IMG/VR virus record: IMGVR_UViG_3300030098_002293
Coordinates: 1-54,200 of that record
Reading direction: 5' to 3' (one strand)
Source: a virus
DNA: 54,200 bases
The translations under genes and the position numbers were made by a program. The notes under the pieces were generated by a model. It was not told the DNA's origin. It saw only the letters and a program-made list of their open reading frames with translations, and did no database searches. Shown here piece after piece: positions 31,016 through 41,694 of this stretch; positions within the stretch are counted from its first letter, which is position 1; each line of letters opens with the position of its first letter.

Positions 31016-34000
31016 TTATCCTGCTGGAATTTCTATTGTAAATGTTTTCTGACAAGTTCTAGTATTAGTGTTACCAGTTAAATCTGTGTATTCTTTACTC
31101 CAAGTCCAAGTGAACTCATAAATACCACAATCAAGAGCTGTATCAGAATAATTCATTGTTTGCGAAACGCTATTAGGTCCTGCTATTGGGTCGTTATACC
31201 AGTGGTCTTGATTATAACCAGATGTTGCTGCATTACCTGATGCACCTGTTATTTCTAGATGTATAACTGATTGATTAAAGTAATTGAAATCTGCGCCAAA
31301 GTCAAACGTAACATTATACGCCCCGTCACCACTACCCGCACCTGCGGTACAAGTATTATCTGCGTTGATACCGTTACCAAGAACTGGTGTACTAGAGAAA
31401 GACATTGTATGATCGCTACATTTTAAGCAAACGTTAGTTGTGTCAGACGCAGAGTTTTGAGGGTTATTAACTGCTGAATCATAATTCCAAGCACCAGTTG
31501 ACTGACCAAGCGTTATGTAATCTTTATCATTCTCATCGACGCTAGTATTGTCCATACACCCATAAACATCTACCATTACGCTAAGATTTCTACTGTCACA
31601 AGCAGGTATAAAATTAGGTGATTGAGTATTGTTGAGTTTTAAATTAACAATAAGATCGTTTTGGAAGAAATTATTTTCTTCATAACTCGCTCCGGTTCCA
31701 TTGCTTGCGAACGCAGGTGATAAACCAAATGTTTGAGGCATTACACTAGAACCACTTTGCCAAGCACTCCATAACCAAGCTGCAGAAGGAGGTGTTAAAT
31801 CTTGACCTGGATGATTTGGATGGGATGGGTGATTAGCAGGTACGCTAGCTTTAACTACGTAGCCTTGACCAGCTATTCCATTATTTAAATAAGGCACGGT
31901 TACTTCAGGGTCACAATGCGCACCAACAACACCATTACAACCACCTGGTGTAAAACCAGAACCTATTACATTGTTCATGTTTACGTTTGAAGATGCGTAA
32001 ATAGAAGCGTGTTGTGATACGTAAGCAAGACCACTTAAGCTTACACCATCGCAACTTATACAACTTCCATCATCTACAGTTGCTAAAGGATCGTAGTTTT
32101 GAGCATTAGGATCAGTACATCCATTAACAGGATAAATACAAGACCCATCGTCTACATTCGCATTAGGATCATAATTTGTAGCTGTAGAATCCGTACACCC
32201 GTATGTATCTTCTGTTATCGTCCAAGTTGAACTATCAACACATCCATTTATATTAGTTACAACAACTGTATAATCTCCAGGAGGAAGATTGTCAATCACG
32301 TGGCTAGTTGGATTTGCGATATTAACCGTACCTGATTGAGAGTCTACACCTGTCCAAGAAAAACTATTATTTGAACCAGGGTTAACATGTAATTTACCAT
32401 TTAACAAACTATATGTTGTACTTAATTGACTAGCGCCAGTATTTAAACTATAATTAGGTATTGGATTTCCAAACGAGTCAAAACAAGAGGCACAACAATC
32501 ATCCCAACCAGGGAGAGTAGTACCTATAGCTGTTCCATCGCAATTGTGGGTGAAACTAGAACTATATGCACTATTATTAGGATCCGTACATCCCCAATAT
32601 TCACAGCTACCATCGTCTTGATTAGCTAATGGATCGTAGTTGCTTGCTGTTGGATCTGTACAACCATCATATAAACAACTACCATCGTCTTGATTAGCTA
32701 ATGGATCATAGTTTGCAGCGGCTGGATCTGTACAACCAGAAGTATATACACAACTACCATCATCAGTAGTTGCTAAGTAAGTAAGACCATCTACAGGGTG
32801 TGTAAATGTAGTTACTCCATTGTTAGATAATGGATCTGTACAACCAGAGTACGTACATGAACCATCATCATTAGTTGCTATAGCGCTAAAGTTATTTGCA
32901 GCTGGATCCATACACCCGTCAGCATCTAAACCGACGTTAACAGAATATGTTTCTGTACATCCGTTTGCAGTAGTCGCTGTAATTGTATAAGGAGAGTTTG
33001 CTGAATTAGCATTAACCCAAGTGTAATCATCCCAATTACCAAAACCACCATGAGCAGGATTCAAAGACAGTGTCCAAGGATTATCTTGGTTTGTTTGATT
33101 AGGCACGAAGTTTATTTGACCATTACCTGAAGAAGGGCTAGAGTTTGTGTCATTTATAACTGTTATTACAGCAGTCATATCTAAATTAGAACAAATAACA
33201 CAACTTCCATCATCTACATTTGCATTTGGATCGTAATTTGTAGCCGTTGGGTCAGTACAACCAGGGATAGACGTTATACAAGTTCCATCGTCGCAAGTGG
33301 CAGAAGGATCGTAATTAGTAGCTAATGGATCGGTACATCCATATACACAATAAGTACAACAACTATAATCAGTTCCACCTAAAACACCACTACAATCATG
33401 AGTAAATATTGGGTCATAATCAATTGCCGTTTGGTCCATACATCCAGTAACCGTTGATATTAATGTAGCGCAAGTACCATTATCACAAGTAGCAAGTGGA
33501 TTATACTCTGCGTAATTACTATCAGTACATCCATAGACACAATATACGCAGCTTCCATCGTCAGTATTAGCAGTTGAGTTATAATTAAGAGCGGTAGCAT
33601 CAATACATCCATAAATAAATGGAACACAAGAGCCATCTAGTGTGTTTGCGGTAGGATCATAATTAGACATAGTAGGATCTGTGCATCCATATATAAATGC
33701 CACACAAGATCCATCATCTACTGTTGCGCTAGGATTATAATTGAACATGGTAGGGTCTGTACAGCCAGTATGTATACAAGATCCGTCATCTACATTAGCC
33801 ACTGAGTTATAATTACTAGCAGTACTATCCATACATCCAGGCACGGTATCTATACAACAAGCCGCGCAAGCTACATTAGCCATCGGATTAAAGTTAAATG
33901 CGTTTGCATCCATACACCCAACTACATCTCCAACTACAGAACTAATACCTATACCAATACCTTGAAAAGAAAACTCTTCTGGATCTATAATGTTTTCGTT

Positions 34001-37000
34001 TTTAGGTTTCCCTATTATATAATTAAACCACTTTCCTTCTTTTTCTATAAATTCTTTTACACTTCCCTCTTGTTGGTCTGTGACGATGTTTTGAACATAC
34101 CAACCTTTAACATTGTCTTGTAAATTATAAAACTCACCGTCTCCGATGTCAAAAGTATTACCAGCTGAATCTTGAAAACCGCTTTCTATTGTAAATTTAT
34201 CAATCTTAGATTGACTACCTTCATATGATAGTGTTTTATAAGATTTAATAACGCTAGGATTACCATTGAAAATAGGTTCAACATAAGACTCATAAGAATC
34301 AACCCCATAAAAAACGTTGTAGTTTTTAGCGTTTTCTTCATCAACATCAACCCAATTAACACCATTGTACTGCAGTGGCATATGATGTTTATAAAGCTGA
34401 CCTTTATCAAAAGTATAATAATCACCACCTAAACTTATTCCATTTTCTGGTATAAATGATTTAAAACTAACCCAGCCACTCACAGCCTCAGAATAACTAA
34501 TAGTTTTTGTTGTTTCTGGATTATCAGTTTTTATAGTTAAATTATATTCTAACTTATCATCGTCATAACTACCAAGAATAGTATTTCCTAATTTTAAATT
34601 ATCATTAAACCAATCGTTCATACCTGAATCTGATATAGGTGTTAAACCATCTTTTGATAATCTTAAAACTGACCCTCTTTTCTTATCTGTAAAATAAGCT
34701 CTATAAGACTCTGAAGCAAATGATTCTGGATTTTTTCCTATACCAAAATCACCAATAAAAGGTTGTGCGTCACCTAAAACTGTTTCAGGTGTATTACCCA
34801 TATGATCTACAAACTTAACATTATATAACTTATCTTTATCTGATGTTATTCTTACAACTCTATCTTCACAAAAAGTAACTAAACTAGTTCTTCTTGTGAA
34901 TAGTTTTTGTATACTTCCATAAGTAGGATTTATATCTTTTGTAATTTTTTCTGCAGATCTAAATTGATTTAAATCGTTAACACCACTTTGAGAATTATAT
35001 AAGCCAGAGTATATTATACCGTATTTTCTATTTTCAGCCTCATAAGGAAGTATACTTGTAGTAGAAGCTCTAGGTCCATTATCTATAATAACTTGATTAA
35101 AATCGTCTCTAACTCTATTTGACTCAACTCCATTTCCAAAAGAAAAACAGTTATACCAATTTAACGTTCTACTTCCATTATAAAAATTAGGATCTATATT
35201 TATAATAGCTATACCTTGAAATTGTCCTGTTTGACTACCTTCAACAGCAACTGTTATATACTCGTTTCCATTCCAAAACTTTAATAAAGCATTGTCATTA
35301 AGAGTTAAATTATTTGATGCGTTAGCGTTAGCTAACATTATTCTACCACCATGTATATTGGTTAAAATAACATCAAGTTCTTGACCAAATGTATTAGAAC
35401 TAGAGTTAGTATCAAATGCCGCGTCTAAATCACCACCATAAATACATTCAACAGTAGATCCAAGTGGCAAAACTTGTTCGTTCCAGTCTAAATCCATAGT
35501 TATAGGTATAACGTTACTAGCTTCGTAATATAAATCTATATCAGTACTAGGTTTTGGTTCTGTTTCCCATATTACAGGATTTAATATTTTTTCTTTATTT
35601 TCGTTTGGTTCTATATCTAAAAACTCAATCGTTGTGGGTGTATCATGATCTGCGCCTCCATCATTTTTTGGATGCCAACCTACTGGTTTGTCTAAAAACA
35701 ACACGCAAGTCCATCTAGTTTGAGCGAATAAAGGATTTATAATTTGATCAGCAGGATCGTTTAAGACAATACCCTGTGATCCAAATCCCACTTCATTAAT
35801 TACTCCAGGGATTCCACTATCCCATTGCCAAGCATCACCACTCCAATCCTCTATAGCTTCTAATCCTCCATGCTCCCATCTTCCTACTTTACCATTATCC
35901 GCGTTAACAAAATTATATATTTGATATTGTTTATGACTTGTTTTAGTATATATAGTCCCATTTGGGTCACTAGTAAACTTAAATCTTTGACCTGGTGTTA
36001 ACAACTTAGTTACTATATCGTTTTCTGAACTAGTGAACGCGTTAGCCATATCTCCGACCATAAACGCTTGATTCCATCCTGGATTATCGTTATGATCAGT
36101 TAAACCATGCCGCATTGCGTTTGCTTCTCCAAAACTATTAATTTTTACTGAAGCCATTTCATTTGGTATACCAATATATGATATAGTAATAGCGCCATGC
36201 GAACCTGGTGGTAAAGTGAAGGTATGATCAACCCCTCCAAAATGTTTTAAGTACTCGTCGTTTTGTTTTATTTCTGTAGCAGAAACATTCCCATTAACAG
36301 GATCACCAAAAATATTATCAGTTGGTATATCAATCATATTTACTGTAGAAGGCGCCATACTACCAACTAAAGGATGGCTCCACGCCATGTGCGGTTCATT
36401 AGGCCCATCTGTTCCGCCATCATAATCAGTTCCGGATGGTTGGTAAGCCTCAAAAGGTAACGCATCAATAAACCACTTAGGACCTTCATAATCTGCGACG
36501 TTATTCACTGTGCTAGGTGCCCATCCTAAAGGGCTGGCATTTTCTACATCTCCAAAGTATCTTGACCATCTTCTATAACAATCTAAATAATCCCACCAGT
36601 TTCCTTCATCCGATTGATGTAAAAATCCACTTTGCCAAGCTGTTCTTAACCATTTAGTATTATCACCAGCGTCTATATTTAAAGTATCAAAATAATAAAG
36701 TGATTGACTAACTGAAGTATATAGATTAGAACTTAGATCAAAATCAACAACATGAGTTAACAAGTTAGAATCCTTAAGTACTTTTACAAAAAATCTTCCT
36801 TCATACTCTGCTCTTTCTCTATATTCATCTAAACTAATTTCACAAGCGACATCATCTTTTATTGTGGTAGTTGCACCAGACGTGTCCTCCATAAATATCA
36901 CGTCATCTCCAAATGGAAATTCTACTGATATTCTAAAATCATTACCTTGGCTGTCACCACCCGCGAGTGAAGGGTTGATTGCTGCAACACGGGTGACTTT

Positions 37001-40000
37001 ATACGTTTTACTTGTTTGTATGCTATCATAAAATCTAACTGTTAAAGGTTTGGTTATATCATAAAGCTCATCAATAGACGTACCGGCGGCAAGTGCACCA
37101 TTGACGTCAAAATGTAGTTTGTTTTGCGTTGGGAGATTATTATCATCAATAAAAAAATCATTACTAGTAGCATTATGTACTTCGGTATTTAATGGGATTC
37201 TTTTTCTTTTAACAAATTCTGGGGCTTCATTTTCTATAGCTAAAACTTTATATTTAGCATCTTCTTTAATGTGCTCTTCAAAACTACCTTTCTTTAACTC
37301 TATCCAATCCCCTTCTTCTAACTTACTTCTATCATTAGAATAAAAACTTAACCACATGTTATCTTCAAATCCACTTTCATCATCATAATATCTATCCATA
37401 GCTAAGTTATAATATTCAGTGGATGATTCTTTTACGTAAAATTTATATGCTTTAGCAAATGCTGGTGGTTGACCTTTTAATTGAACAGCTAATCTATTAA
37501 CTTTATTAGACGTTTCCTTTTTTATTTTTAATGTACCAGATTGATCTGTTAATATAGGAGTTTCTCTACCATAATCATCAAAATAACTCACTCCAACTTG
37601 GTACTCTCTCTGTGTTTTAACAGATTTTTTATCATTTAGAGTACTAGAATAAGTTTTAAGAGAAACATTAAATTCTGGTTTAAAATCAGTACCATCTTCT
37701 CTTGTTAAATCATAGTTTTGCCAATAATTACCATAAACTAATCTATTCGCTGTGATTTCTTGTGCTAAAGCTTTGGTTGGTACATTATCCCAAGGTCTTA
37801 ATAATTGATTTTCAGGTAGAGTAGCATGTATCATTTCAGATGTGATCTCATATTTACCCTTTGTAATTCCACTACCACTCACCCCATACCAAGTTTCGTT
37901 CCAATAGTTTCTATTTTTATTGCTTGGAATTGGATCTTTTGGTTTTATACTATCTACCAAATATATGTTTGAAGCGTCTGATTCTTTATATAATATATCT
38001 ACTTGAACGACGTCATCAGGAATATTTCTAGGAATTAAGTTTTTTAGCGTTATTTTTGTAGCTGTATTTTCCATTCCCACATTAAAACCTTCGTGCGGTC
38101 TATATCTAAATTCACTAGGAACAAAAGCAACTTCTGAGAAAGGACTAAATACAGAATATTCACCATCTTCATATTTATATCTAGTTGCGAATCTTGGAAA
38201 TTTTAATTTAAATAATCTTTCGGAGTGCGCTAAATCCTGCATAACGTCAAACTGTTGTGCTCCAGCAGCTATAGTTGATTTTATAGATAAAATTTTTACA
38301 CTCCATTCATTACTGACAGATGATATTAAACTCTCTAATTCAGCTTTTACTTTCCAATTATCGGGTAACGGGCTAATCGCACTAGCACTTTGAAACAAAA
38401 CAATATCACCAGGTTCAAACACCGCATTGTTTATAGGATTAATTGTAATATTTGTTGTTTGCTCAGGTAATAAAGGTATACCAGCGGATGGCACTAAAAA
38501 AGCATCTGTAATTGTAGTTACACCTTCTTTAGGTCTTTCAGTTTCAATATCTAATAAAGGTGCGTTTGTTGGTCCTTTTCTAATAACTGTTATATGTTGC
38601 TCTTCTACAGGAACTGCTTCACCTATAATACCTATATCTCTAGCGTCGTTTACTAAATGAGTATGGTGTAAACCATCTTTATCCGTACCACGAATAGATC
38701 TTTCTATATTTATTTTTTTAGGTTCAGAATGATTATCTGTCCAAAAAAGCATATCATCTATTATATTTATACCTGTGATTAATCTATCTTTATGAAAATT
38801 TAAAACTTTATTGCTTTTAAATACTAAGTAATCAACTTGAGGATAAGATACAGCTGTGTTACCTTGTTGGAAACTTTTTGTTAAAATAACTTTTTCAAGC
38901 AGTCCACTTCCGTATACATTTAAAACGCCTCCTGATGTGTTAGTTACAGGGGCTGGCGAGCCATCTGGAAATACTATTGTTATATAACTTTCTGTACTTG
39001 ACGTTGTTTCATCTATAGAGTGTATTGAGGCATTTTGCGGTATTCCAGATCCAACAATAAACATGCCAACTTGCATGCCAAGACTAGTAGGTGTATTACC
39101 CCATTGTGCTCCGGGTATAGTTAAAACGTTATTTAATACTTGTTGTGGTACAGTTGATCCAGGATTTGTAAAATTAACTTGTATATTCCAAGGGTGTGGA
39201 CCTACGGCTATAGCTGATTGATTTAATTCGACCTCTATAACGGAGTTAAATGTTCCTGGTTGTCCAGAATAACTTGATGGGTAGGTTATGTTTACTACTT
39301 CAGTACCAACATTAATATAAGATCCAGTAACAACGTTACCTATACCTAAGGTTTGGCCAGGAAATGGGGCGTCTATTAATAAAGTTGGGGGAGATGATGG
39401 GCCGAAACTTCCAGTAGGACCAGGAATTGGTATAGCCTTAATTTGAGCTGAAAATGGATTATTAGGATTTGCTGATGGATTAAGAACTTGAACAGTGTCA
39501 TAATTAGGTGTCCAGCCAACATTACTCGCCGCTATCTCACCAAAGTCCTCAACAATACCTGTAAATTCTTCTACAAAACCAGTACCATTATCTGTATAAC
39601 CAGTAACAGTCGTTCCTTTACCTATGTTGTCTATACTAGATACAGCTAAAGAATTATGTGTATTACCAGACTCATTTGATATAAAAACCGTATTTATATC
39701 CACAAAGACAGGTGTTATATCACCATCTTTGTATTTAAGTATCATGTCTTTTTCGTAAAATGGAACTGTTTGAAGAATTTGAGGCTCGCCATTTAAATAA
39801 TGTAATTCTTGAAATTTATCACCAGTTGCAAACCAATATAAAGAATCGTTAGCTTCGTCAGAAATAGAACCCACACAAACTGCGTTTGAAGGAAGAAATG
39901 TTGCGGGTGAAGCGGTAACAGGGTATGTGTTTATAAGTTTATTACCTAATATATTTTGTACGGTACCAACGTTAGAATCTTCTGAAGTTGATACATCTAT

Positions 40001-40096
40001 ATTTAAAGCGTCTCTATATTCTCCATTTGGTACTAATCTCTCATCAAGGTCTTTGTTCATTTTACCTTTTAAGAAATTGTGTTTCATTTCAGGCAT
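31016..40096 (-). CDS. giant 3026-residue tail protein with Cys repeats and SprB-like modules
   Basis: The N-terminal MKHNFLKGKMNKDLDERL and NGEYRDALNIDVS segments, followed by a YWFATGDK-type propeller-like region, resemble marine podovirus tail/stabilisation proteins; roughly the first 2000 residues belong to this part. From residue 2060 to 2679, about sixteen GC[TM]D...DDGSC units occur. Two SprB-like segments interrupt them: PYTITATTANGCTETYSV (about 2369-2389) and PPGDYTVVVTNINGCVDSS (about 2603-2625). A seventeenth divergent GCMD unit and a beta-rich Cys-containing end close the protein. The repeats parallel those of the secreted T9SS-type protein. I infer that the C-terminal third is exposed and contacts the host surface. 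The stop is followed 11 bases later by the next tail gene. Confidence 0.8.
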   Translation of the reverse strand: MPEMKHNFLKGKMNKDLDERLVPNGEYRDALNIDVSTSEDSNVGTVQNILGNKLINTYPVTASPATFLPSNAVCVGSISDEANDSLYWFATGDKFQELHYLNGEPQILQTVPFYEKDMILKYKDGDITPVFVDINTVFISNESGNTHNSLAVSSIDNIGKGTTVTGYTDNGTGFVEEFTGIVEDFGEIAASNVGWTPNYDTVQVLNPSANPNNPFSAQIKAIPIPGPTGSFGPSSPPTLLIDAPFPGQTLGIGNVVTGSYINVGTEVVNITYPSSYSGQPGTFNSVIEVELNQSAIAVGPHPWNIQVNFTNPGSTVPQQVLNNVLTIPGAQWGNTPTSLGMQVGMFIVGSGIPQNASIHSIDETTSSTESYITIVFPDGSPAPVTNTSGGVLNVYGSGLLEKVILTKSFQQGNTAVSYPQVDYLVFKSNKVLNFHKDRLITGINIIDDMLFWTDNHSEPKKINIERSIRGTDKDGLHHTHLVNDARDIGIIGEAVPVEEQHITVIRKGPTNAPLLDIETERPKEGVTTITDAFLVPSAGIPLLPEQTTNITINPINNAVFEPGDIVLFQSASAISPLPDNWKVKAELESLISSVSNEWSVKILSIKSTIAAGAQQFDVMQDLAHSERLFKLKFPRFATRYKYEDGEYSVFSPFSEVAFVPSEFRYRPHEGFNVGMENTATKITLKNLIPRNIPDDVVQVDILYKESDASNIYLVDSIKPKDPIPSNKNRNYWNETWYGVSGSGITKGKYEITSEMIHATLPENQLLRPWDNVPTKALAQEITANRLVYGNYWQNYDLTREDGTDFKPEFNVSLKTYSSTLNDKKSVKTQREYQVGVSYFDDYGRETPILTDQSGTLKIKKETSNKVNRLAVQLKGQPPAFAKAYKFYVKESSTEYYNLAMDRYYDDESGFEDNMWLSFYSNDRSKLEEGDWIELKKGSFEEHIKEDAKYKVLAIENEAPEFVKRKRIPLNTEVHNATSNDFFIDDNNLPTQNKLHFDVNGALAAGTSIDELYDITKPLTVRFYDSIQTSKTYKVTRVAAINPSLAGGDSQGNDFRISVEFPFGDDVIFMEDTSGATTTIKDDVACEISLDEYRERAEYEGRFFVKVLKDSNLLTHVVDFDLSSNLYTSVSQSLYYFDTLNIDAGDNTKWLRTAWQSGFLHQSDEGNWWDYLDCYRRWSRYFGDVENASPLGWAPSTVNNVADYEGPKWFIDALPFEAYQPSGTDYDGGTDGPNEPHMAWSHPLVGSMAPSTVNMIDIPTDNIFGDPVNGNVSATEIKQNDEYLKHFGGVDHTFTLPPGSHGAITISYIGIPNEMASVKINSFGEANAMRHGLTDHNDNPGWNQAFMVGDMANAFTSSENDIVTKLLTPGQRFKFTSDPNGTIYTKTSHKQYQIYNFVNADNGKVGRWEHGGLEAIEDWSGDAWQWDSGIPGVINEVGFGSQGIVLNDPADQIINPLFAQTRWTCVLFLDKPVGWHPKNDGGADHDTPTTIEFLDIEPNENKEKILNPVIWETEPKPSTDIDLYYEASNVIPITMDLDWNEQVLPLGSTVECIYGGDLDAAFDTNSSSNTFGQELDVILTNIHGGRIMLANANASNNLTLNDNALLKFWNGNEYITVAVEGSQTGQFQGIAIINIDPNFYNGSRTLNWYNCFSFGNGVESNRVRDDFNQVIIDNGPRASTTSILPYEAENRKYGIIYSGLYNSQSGVNDLNQFRSAEKITKDINPTYGSIQKLFTRRTSLVTFCEDRVVRITSDKDKLYNVKFVDHMGNTPETVLGDAQPFIGDFGIGKNPESFASESYRAYFTDKKRGSVLRLSKDGLTPISDSGMNDWFNDNLKLGNTILGSYDDDKLEYNLTIKTDNPETTKTISYSEAVSGWVSFKSFIPENGISLGGDYYTFDKGQLYKHHMPLQYNGVNWVDVDEENAKNYNVFYGVDSYESYVEPIFNGNPSVIKSYKTLSYEGSQSKIDKFTIESGFQDSAGNTFDIGDGEFYNLQDNVKGWYVQNIVTDQQEGSVKEFIEKEGKWFNYIIGKPKNENIIDPEEFSFQGIGIGISSVVGDVVGCMDANAFNFNPMANVACAACCIDTVPGCMDSTASNYNSVANVDDGSCIHTGCTDPTMFNYNPSATVDDGSCVAFIYGCTDPTMSNYDPTANTLDGSCVPFIYGCIDATALNYNSTANTDDGSCVYCVYGCTDSNYAEYNPLATCDNGTCATLISTVTGCMDQTAIDYDPIFTHDCSGVLGGTDYSCCTYCVYGCTDPLATNYDPSATCDDGTCITSIPGCTDPTATNYDPNANVDDGSCVICSNLDMTAVITVINDTNSSPSSGNGQINFVPNQTNQDNPWTLSLNPAHGGFGNWDDYTWVNANSANSPYTITATTANGCTETYSVNVGLDADGCMDPAANNFSAIATNDDGSCTYSGCTDPLSNNGVTTFTHPVDGLTYLATTDDGSCVYTSGCTDPAAANYDPLANQDDGSCLYDGCTDPTASNYDPLANQDDGSCEYWGCTDPNNSAYSSSFTHNCDGTAIGTTLPGWDDCCASCFDSFGNPIPNYSLNTGASQLSTTYSLLNGKLHVNPGSNNSFSWTGVDSQSGTVNIANPTSHVIDNLPPGDYTVVVTNINGCVDSSTWTITEDTYGCTDSTATNYDPNANVDDGSCIYPVNGCTDPNAQNYDPLATVDDGSCISCDGVSLSGLAYVSQHASIYASSNVNMNNVIGSGFTPGGCNGVVGAHCDPEVTVPYLNNGIAGQGYVVKASVPANHPSHPNHPGQDLTPPSAAWLWSAWQSGSSVMPQTFGLSPAFASNGTGASYEENNFFQNDLIVNLKLNNTQSPNFIPACDSRNLSVMVDVYGCMDNTSVDENDKDYITLGQSTGAWNYDSAVNNPQNSASDTTNVCLKCSDHTMSFSSTPVLGNGINADNTCTAGAGSGDGAYNVTFDFGADFNYFNQSVIHLEITGASGNAATSGYNQDHWYNDPIAGPNSVSQTMNYSDTALDCGIYEFTWTWSKEYTDLTGNTNTRTCQKTFTIEIPAG
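32060..33919 (-). repeat. sixteen GC[TM]D...DDGSC protein repeats in the giant tail protein
   Basis: Units of mostly 21 residues plus short linkers follow the consensus GCTDPTATNYDPNANVDDGSC. Some are expanded (GCMDQTAIDYDPIFTHDCS and onward, about 30 residues). The acidic DxDxDG-like ends and paired Cys suggest Ca2+-binding or disulfide-bonded loops. The arrays are interrupted by SprB-like segments. At DNA level the repeats are diverged, so they are old or selected rather than recently expanded. Confidence 0.9.
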
Positions 40097-40099
40097 GTA

Positions 40100-40978
40100 C
40101 TAGTGTTTTATATGTTTCGATTTACCTCTTAAGATTTGAGTGATTTCTTCTAGCTTAATATTAGATAGTCTTAATTTAGCTTTTCTAACAGCAGCTATTT
40201 TTTCTTTTCTATATCTGTTAATTATATATTCCTGTACGTTAGAACGTGTAGATAATATAGCAAACATCATCCATTTATACATAGCGTCCTCTGCAAGTTT
40301 ATGAACTTTCATTTCAGCGTCTTCACCTAAACTATCACTTATATATTCTAGTATTACAGTTTTTCCTGAAATATTAGAGCTAAAATGGATTTTTCCTTGT
40401 AATTCATCTATAAAAAATGAACCATTAACTTGTGAAAGCTCAGGGTGTATACCGTATCTTTCTCCTTGTACTAAATCATAAGTACCGTCATCGTATTGAT
40501 CTACATTGTCATTAGGAGAGTTAGTTTTATAATTACTCCATGTGTCTGAGTTATGAGTAGTTGAATCTTGTTCTTGAATTGCGCTTCCATTAAAATCATA
40601 AGTTCCATCTGTATTTTGTTTTATAGCAAATGGATTCATTGTTTTACTAGTTGGATAAATAACATGTTTTATACCAGCAGCATCAGTCCAAGACAGTTTA
40701 ACATAATTAACATAGTCCTGCGGTAATGTCATTATTAACGTATCTGGTATTTCTATTTCTTGTGACTTTACAGACTTAAAAGTATCAAAAGATAATTCCG
40801 CTAAAGCTCTTTGAGCATGAAAAGCAACATCAGTTCTTTTTATATTACCTATTATTTTATCTTCTCCAACATAAAACATCATGAATTGTTGGATAATATC
40901 ATTTAAAGAAACAAATTGATAATCACCATGATTACTACCATTATAATATGCGCTTGCGGTTTCTGTTATTAATCCCAT
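40100..40978 (-). CDS. connector/ring-like tail protein
   Basis: 292 residues. The pattern YQFVSLNDIIQQFMMFYVGEDK, then IKRTDVAFHAQRALAELSFDT, then LPQDYVNYVKLSW is one I associate with head-tail connector or ring proteins of Bacteroidota podoviruses including crAss-like phages. The C-terminus is helical and basic (INRYRKEKIAAVRKAKLRL...GKSKHIKH). A central Asp/Thr-rich insert (DNVDQYDDGTYD) is likely a loop. It lies between a second connector-like gene and the giant tail gene, in line with a neck or tail-assembly role. Confidence 0.65.
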   Translation of the reverse strand: MGLITETASAYYNGSNHGDYQFVSLNDIIQQFMMFYVGEDKIIGNIKRTDVAFHAQRALAELSFDTFKSVKSQEIEIPDTLIMTLPQDYVNYVKLSWTDAAGIKHVIYPTSKTMNPFAIKQNTDGTYDFNGSAIQEQDSTTHNSDTWSNYKTNSPNDNVDQYDDGTYDLVQGERYGIHPELSQVNGSFFIDELQGKIHFSSNISGKTVILEYISDSLGEDAEMKVHKLAEDAMYKWMMFAILSTRSNVQEYIINRYRKEKIAAVRKAKLRLSNIKLEEITQILRGKSKHIKH

Positions 40979-40982
40979 TTAT

Positions 40983-41690
40983 TTACATTTTTTCTTGTTG
41001 AATTGATTTCTTTTCTTCAGTTGCCGCTATAGTATAAAGTTCTTTATCCATATTTATCCCAGCCAATTGCAATATACTAAATACTAAGTCGCTTTCTTCC
41101 GAAGGATGTAAAGCAAAGTTTACACTAGTATTAGCATTGTATAAGGCTTTATCATTTATAACGACATATCCCCAAATAACTTTTTCTGGTATACGTAAGT
41201 ATCTTACACTAGTAGCTGTTACGGCTTCAGTAGTCCATACTCTTAATATATTATTTCTTATATTACATATAGGCCTTTCATCGCTAGGACCACCTAATCT
41301 TAAATTTCTAGCATCAGTAAAATCTTTAGTATTCAATATTTCGCACTCTTTACCGTTGTACTCTATTCTGTGAGCTCTATATATGTAGTCTGGTAGTTGT
41401 TTATTTATACCACCACTGCCAGCACCAGTATAATTACTAACAGCTGCAGTTCCATCTGTAAAATCAAATACTTGTATTTTTTCTTCTAATATACCTACCA
41501 TATCAGCATATTCAGTATCATTCCCAGGTAATCTTCTAAATTGGTTTAAATCATAGAAGTATTGTTCAAATATATCCATTTGCGCCTGGTTGGCAAATAG
41601 ATTAAATTCTTGAGGAGTTATATATCCTCTTTGTTCTTTGTTAGCTAAAGCTAAAACTCTTTGGTATACTGTATCGACGTTTACTGCCAT
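40983..41690 (-). CDS. head-tail connector-like protein
   Basis: 235 residues starting MAVNVDTVYQRVLALANKEQRGYITP, followed by QEFNLFANQAQMDIFEQYF. This AnKeqrGyxTPxEFN signature is typical of adaptor-like structural proteins in Bacteroidota phages. The middle (LPDYIYRAHRIEYNGKECEI) and PICNIRNNILRVWTTE are beta-like, and the end is charged and helical. It is four bases from the neighbouring connector gene. Assignment to a particular ring position is not possible from sequence alone. Confidence 0.65.
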   Translation of the reverse strand: MAVNVDTVYQRVLALANKEQRGYITPQEFNLFANQAQMDIFEQYFYDLNQFRRLPGNDTEYADMVGILEEKIQVFDFTDGTAAVSNYTGAGSGGINKQLPDYIYRAHRIEYNGKECEILNTKDFTDARNLRLGGPSDERPICNIRNNILRVWTTEAVTATSVRYLRIPEKVIWGYVVINDKALYNANTSVNFALHPSEESDLVFSILQLAGINMDKELYTIAATEEKKSIQQEKM

Positions 41691-41694
41691 TTAT

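Noticed and set aside
32060-33919. Regular about 63-75 bp periodicity that could suggest a CRISPR-like or satellite array
   Set aside because: The period is in codons of one open frame, repeats are diverged at DNA level and the conserved positions are Cys, Asp and Asn of protein units.
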